Shown here: piece by piece, positions 7,085 to 9,066 of the stretch
How positions within the stretch are numbered: position 1 is the first letter of the stretch
Layout of the letters: every line of letters begins with the position of its first letter
From: Fidelibacterota bacterium
GTDB lineage: Bacteria > Fidelibacterota > Marinisomatia > Marinisomatales > UBA1611
DNA length: 9,066 nucleotides
Assembly (NCBI GenBank): GCA_012964275.1
Contig: DTUG01000171.1
Coordinates: forward strand, 1-9,066
Reading direction: 5' to 3'
Position numbers and translations under genes: made by a program
Notes under the pieces: generated by a model
What the model saw: only the letters and a program-made list of their open reading frames with translations
Told to the model about the DNA's origin: nothing
The model's database searches: none

Positions 7085-7816
7085 TTGATAAAAGCAGTGT
7101 TTAAAAACAGGGAAAAAACACTGTTTTTCATTCTACCGCTGCTGGGCATTCTGCTATTTATTATGCTGGTTTTTTTGAGTGCTTTAACCTACCAAGGCGG
7201 TAATAAATTGGACCCTGATGCATCTGGATATTCATTTTCCAAAAATTACCTGAGTGATCTGGGCAGAGCAAAAACCCATAGTGGCCTAGACAACACTATT
7301 TCTTTTTATTGTTTCAATGCCTCCCTGATTATCATCAGCCCCATCTTTATAGTTTATTTTCTGTATCTGCCTGTCTTATATAATGATAATCGAAAAACCT
7401 TGACTATGGCGCAAATTGGAAGTTTATTTGGAGTGTTTGGAAGTATTTGTTTTGCAGGAGTTGGTTTTACTCCTGCAGACTTATATTTTTCGCATCATGT
7501 GTTTTTTGCGAATTGGCTGTATCGCTGTTATTGTATCACGGTAATCTTTTACGCTGTGGCTTTCATCTTCATACCTGGGGAAAACCGGCTATTTGCAACA
7601 GCATTTATTATTACTGGTATGATAGTCGCTGCCCATATTCTTTTATCAGATATTGGATTAGCTGATTACTTTACTGAGTCGTATACGATAAATGTTCTGT
7701 CGCAGAAAGCATCCACTATCGCTCTGGTATTTGCTGTGCCGATGATGGTGATTTATAATAGGTGGCAATTAAAGGCTAGCCCTGTAAGCTTAAGTCTGTT
7801 AGCCTTAAAAAATTGA
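7085..7816 (+). CDS. DUF998-like six-helix membrane protein
   Basis: This 243-residue integral membrane protein has six hydrophobic segments at about 13-35, 76-98, 108-128, 139-163, 168-190 and 208-224. The loop after the first helix carries FSKNYLSDLGR (51-61), the S-D-L-G signature I associate with DUF998 proteins; GVGFTPAD (125-132) and an adjacent HH pair (137-138) also fit that family. The molecular function of DUF998 is not established. The TTG at 7085 is the first start; a GTG at 7097 is an alternative that shortens the basic N-terminus by four residues. Neither has a strong Shine-Dalgarno sequence. The 4-base gap from the beta-helix lipoprotein suggests one transcript and perhaps coupled translation, so the two may act together at the envelope, which is inference. 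Family assignment is by motif memory, not by search. Confidence 0.75.
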   Translation: MIKAVFKNREKTLFFILPLLGILLFIMLVFLSALTYQGGNKLDPDASGYSFSKNYLSDLGRAKTHSGLDNTISFYCFNASLIIISPIFIVYFLYLPVLYNDNRKTLTMAQIGSLFGVFGSICFAGVGFTPADLYFSHHVFFANWLYRCYCITVIFYAVAFIFIPGENRLFATAFIITGMIVAAHILLSDIGLADYFTESYTINVLSQKASTIALVFAVPMMVIYNRWQLKASPVSLSLLALKN

Positions 7817-7848
7817 TAATTCGCGTCGCTGATTTTCCCCAAATCCTT

Positions 7849-7856
7849 TAATTTTG
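7849..7856 (+). promoter_or_regulatory. Possible Bacteroidota-type -7 element
   Basis: TAATTTTG matches TAnnTTTG and lies 30 bases before the ATG of the first small exported protein, a suitable distance for a short leader. No TTG is present at the usual -33 position. It is the second such box in an intergenic gap of this window. Confidence 0.3.
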
Positions 7857-7876
7857 TTTAAATAAGTGTAAATCAT

Positions 7877-7881
7877 GGAGG
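7877..7881 (+). promoter_or_regulatory. Ribosome binding site that fixes the start at 7887
   Basis: GGAGG, a full Shine-Dalgarno match, ends 5 bases before the ATG at 7887. It overlaps the G of an earlier in-frame ATG at 7875, so that upstream ATG cannot use it. This supports the downstream start, which also aligns with the paralogue at 8198. Confidence 0.8.
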
Positions 7882-7886
7882 ATAAA

Positions 7887-8171
7887 ATGAGACAATACAC
7901 AATTGGGTTTACCATTGGCTTACTGCTAGCTCTAACCGTGGTCCTGTCCTTGGGATCAACAGATATTGCACTCAGTCCCGGTCAATATCAGGTTGACACT
8001 GTTCTGCTTGCTCAGGAGGATTATGTAGGCAATAAAAGCTATGAAGTGCTCGTAACAGTTTTTGATACCCGGACGGGAGAGATAAAACAAAAGAGAAGAG
8101 AGCATCATGTAAACTATATTGTTTCAAAGTATGCCAACCAGAAAAAATCTTCTGCATTTGATTATAAATAA
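7887..8171 (+). CDS. Small exported FDTRTG-motif protein, first of a tandem pair
   Basis: This is a 94-residue protein of unknown function. An N-terminal hydrophobic segment (about 5-23) is either a signal peptide or a membrane anchor. After it come GQYQ (32-35), a variable stretch rich in Val and Leu (36-58), the FDTRTG motif (59-64) and a basic tail (IKQKRREHH). The FDTRTG sequence looks like a beta-turn between two strands, so the exported part is probably a small beta-sheet unit. The start at 7887 is chosen over the ATG at 7875 because of the GGAGG site and because it aligns residue for residue with the next gene. Ungapped residues 1-35 share 15 identities with that gene. It is preceded by a possible TAnnTTTG promoter box. 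Similar short proteins with this kind of motif seem to occur in marine FCB genomes, but I know of no assigned role. Confidence 0.75.
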   Translation: MRQYTIGFTIGLLLALTVVLSLGSTDIALSPGQYQVDTVLLAQEDYVGNKSYEVLVTVFDTRTGEIKQKRREHHVNYIVSKYANQKKSSAFDYK

Positions 8172-8184
8172 CATCATCAATAAC

Positions 8185-8191
8185 AAGGGAG
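8185..8191 (+). promoter_or_regulatory. Ribosome binding site of the second FDTRTG gene
   Basis: AAGGGAG ends 6 bases before the ATG at 8198. The tandem pair thus has clearly stronger Shine-Dalgarno sites than most other genes here, which suggests efficient translation of both. Confidence 0.7.
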
Positions 8192-8197
8192 TAAAAA

Positions 8198-8446
8198 ATG
8201 AAACACTATGCCATTGGCCTGATCACAGGCATATTTTTAACCTTGAGCGCAGTGACATTTTTAGGTGCAACCAAAAGCGCTCAAAATGATGGTCGATATC
8301 AGTTTATTGGCGGTTCCACCGTTGATATGAAGATCTTTGATACCCGCACCGGGAAGTTCTACATGCGTGGTCGGGACTTTGTCACCGAGTATGACATTAT
8401 TAATTCTTATTATCGGGTGCATACATATAAATTGTACGGGGATTGA
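8198..8446 (+). CDS. Small exported FDTRTG-motif protein, second of a tandem pair
   Basis: This is an 82-residue paralogue of the preceding gene. The hydrophobic segment (about 5-24) is followed by TKSAQ, where signal peptidase could cut, then GRYQ (32-35), a shorter connector than in its neighbour, FDTRTG (47-52) and a Tyr-rich, mixed-charge tail. The two proteins agree in the positions M1, Y4, I6, G7, G11, L14, L16, V19, L22, G23, T25, A28, G32, Y34 and Q35 and in the whole FDTRTG motif, but their C-terminal tails are unrelated. This points to an old tandem duplication in which the export signal and the turn motif were kept. The gap between the two genes is 26 bases, so they are probably one transcript. 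The stop is 6 bases before the likely start of the PLP enzyme. Function is unknown. Confidence 0.75.
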   Translation: MKHYAIGLITGIFLTLSAVTFLGATKSAQNDGRYQFIGGSTVDMKIFDTRTGKFYMRGRDFVTEYDIINSYYRVHTYKLYGD

Positions 8447-8452
8447 CATCTG

Positions 8453-9066
8453 TTGGGTACCCGCCATGGAATAAAAAGCCTGCACCAGGATGTGCTGGCT
8501 GCTGCAGAACGCATCAGAGATCATGTACGTTGCACTCCTTTTGAAAACTCGCCATCGATTTCTGAATTAGCTGGGGCTGATGTCTGGCTGAAGCTGGAAA
8601 ACCAGCAATACACTGGGTCCTTTAAAATTCGAGGAGCCATGAACAAATTGCTTTTCCTGAATGCAAATGAACTGGAACGGGGTGTTGTAGCGGCATCGAC
8701 CGGTAACCATGGCGCAGCCGTGGCTTTCGGTTGCCAGCAGTTACAGATACCAGGTTTAATCTATGTTCCGGAAAATACATCGGATGCAAAGTTGGAAAAT
8801 ATGCACAATTATCTGGCAGATATCCGGTTCCATGGCCAGGATTGCATCGAAGCCGAAGCCAAGGCTCGCGCGGTGGCAAAAGAAAAAGACATGGTTTATC
8901 TCTCACCATATAACGACCCAGCGGTGGTAGCAGGTCAGGGTACCGCGGGTGTGGAAATGGCAACACAATGTGATGGGTTGGACGCATTGATTGTCTCAGT
9001 GGGCGGTGGTGAGTTGATTGGTGGAATCGCCGGCTATCTGAAATCGGTATGGCCGGATCTCTATGT
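8453..9066 (+). CDS. PLP-dependent serine/threonine dehydratase family enzyme, 3' partial
   Basis: This is a fold-type II PLP enzyme of the threonine deaminase/serine racemase group, which converts threonine or serine to the 2-oxo acid and ammonia. From the TTG at 8453, 204 residues are present before the window ends. Visible signatures are: VLAAAERI and CTP near the start (14-29), the PLP lysine Lys58 in TGSFKIRGA, the substrate loop STGNHG (82-87), AGQGT (160-164) and the phosphate-binding glycine loop VGGGELIGGIA (183-193). In most relatives the loop is GGGG; here the fourth position is Glu187. TTG is preferred because GGGGA at 8438-8442 lies 10 bases upstream and the length before the first helix is normal; CTG 8450 and GTG 8492 are alternatives, and a TGA at 8444-8446 is the in-frame limit. 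Whether it is the biosynthetic enzyme with a regulatory domain, a catabolic form or a racemase cannot be told, because the C-terminus is missing. Confidence 0.9.
   Translation, partial: MGTRHGIKSLHQDVLAAAERIRDHVRCTPFENSPSISELAGADVWLKLENQQYTGSFKIRGAMNKLLFLNANELERGVVAASTGNHGAAVAFGCQQLQIPGLIYVPENTSDAKLENMHNYLADIRFHGQDCIEAEAKARAVAKEKDMVYLSPYNDPAVVAGQGTAGVEMATQCDGLDALIVSVGGGELIGGIAGYLKSVWPDLY

Noticed and set aside
7772..7806. AAGGCTA and TAGCCTT inverted repeat at the end of the DUF998-like gene as a terminator
   Set aside because: The loop is 21 bases, most of it lies inside the coding region, and it is followed by A residues rather than T on the + strand.
8622..8987. A long minus-strand ORF opposite the PLP enzyme
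   Set aside because: It is an antisense shadow: the + strand frame carries clear dehydratase motifs, and the minus-strand product shows no recognisable domain.

Overview
This window most resembles a chromosomal segment of a Gram-negative bacterium of the FCB superphylum, possibly a marine lineage such as Marinimicrobia/SAR406 or a Calditrichota/Ignavibacteria relative. The main evidence is the C-terminal sorting domain of the first gene, which opens with the NYPNPFNP signature of type IX secretion (T9SS) cargo. Supporting signs are two lipoprotein signal peptides, many starts with weak or no Shine-Dalgarno sequence, and two TAnnTTTG boxes in intergenic gaps. The assignment rests on style, not on a marker gene. 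All supported genes lie on the + strand, and I found no RNA gene, mobile element or CRISPR array. No gene-free stretch exceeds 300 bases; the longest gap is 5187-5376.

Layout. Bases 1-1383 hold the 3' part of a secreted PQQ-type sugar dehydrogenase (GSDH family) with a T9SS sorting tail. Bases 1475-2831 hold three proteins I do not recognise: a 78-residue single-pass membrane protein, a 316-residue protein with a central membrane region, and a 29-residue hydrophobic peptide whose ATG directly follows the stop of the previous gene. Next come a single-domain VOC/glyoxalase-fold protein (2847-3290) and an RNase D-like DEDDy 3'-5' exonuclease (about 3328-3915). The conserved N-terminus of that exonuclease has no ATG, GTG or TTG to start it.

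Bases 4011-5186 encode a lipoprotein serine hydrolase of the PAF-acetylhydrolase type with a full Ser-Asp-His triad. Bases 5377-7816 are a close gene pair: a multidomain surface lipoprotein (LamG-like lectin domain, acidic linker, carboxypeptidase-regulatory-like domain, right-handed beta-helix), then a six-helix DUF998-like membrane protein four bases later. Bases 7887-8446 carry two tandem, diverged small exported proteins that share an N-terminal hydrophobic segment and an FDTRTG motif. The window ends inside a fold-type II PLP enzyme of the serine/threonine dehydratase family (8453 onward).

The genes do not form one clear pathway. The common theme is the cell envelope: a T9SS-exported enzyme, two lipoproteins and several small membrane or exported proteins, mixed with a few cytoplasmic enzymes. 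I see no convincing new defence or mobile system. The items most worth following are the tandem FDTRTG paralogues, the mosaic beta-helix lipoprotein with its membrane partner, the abutting 29-codon ORF and the exonuclease start problem.
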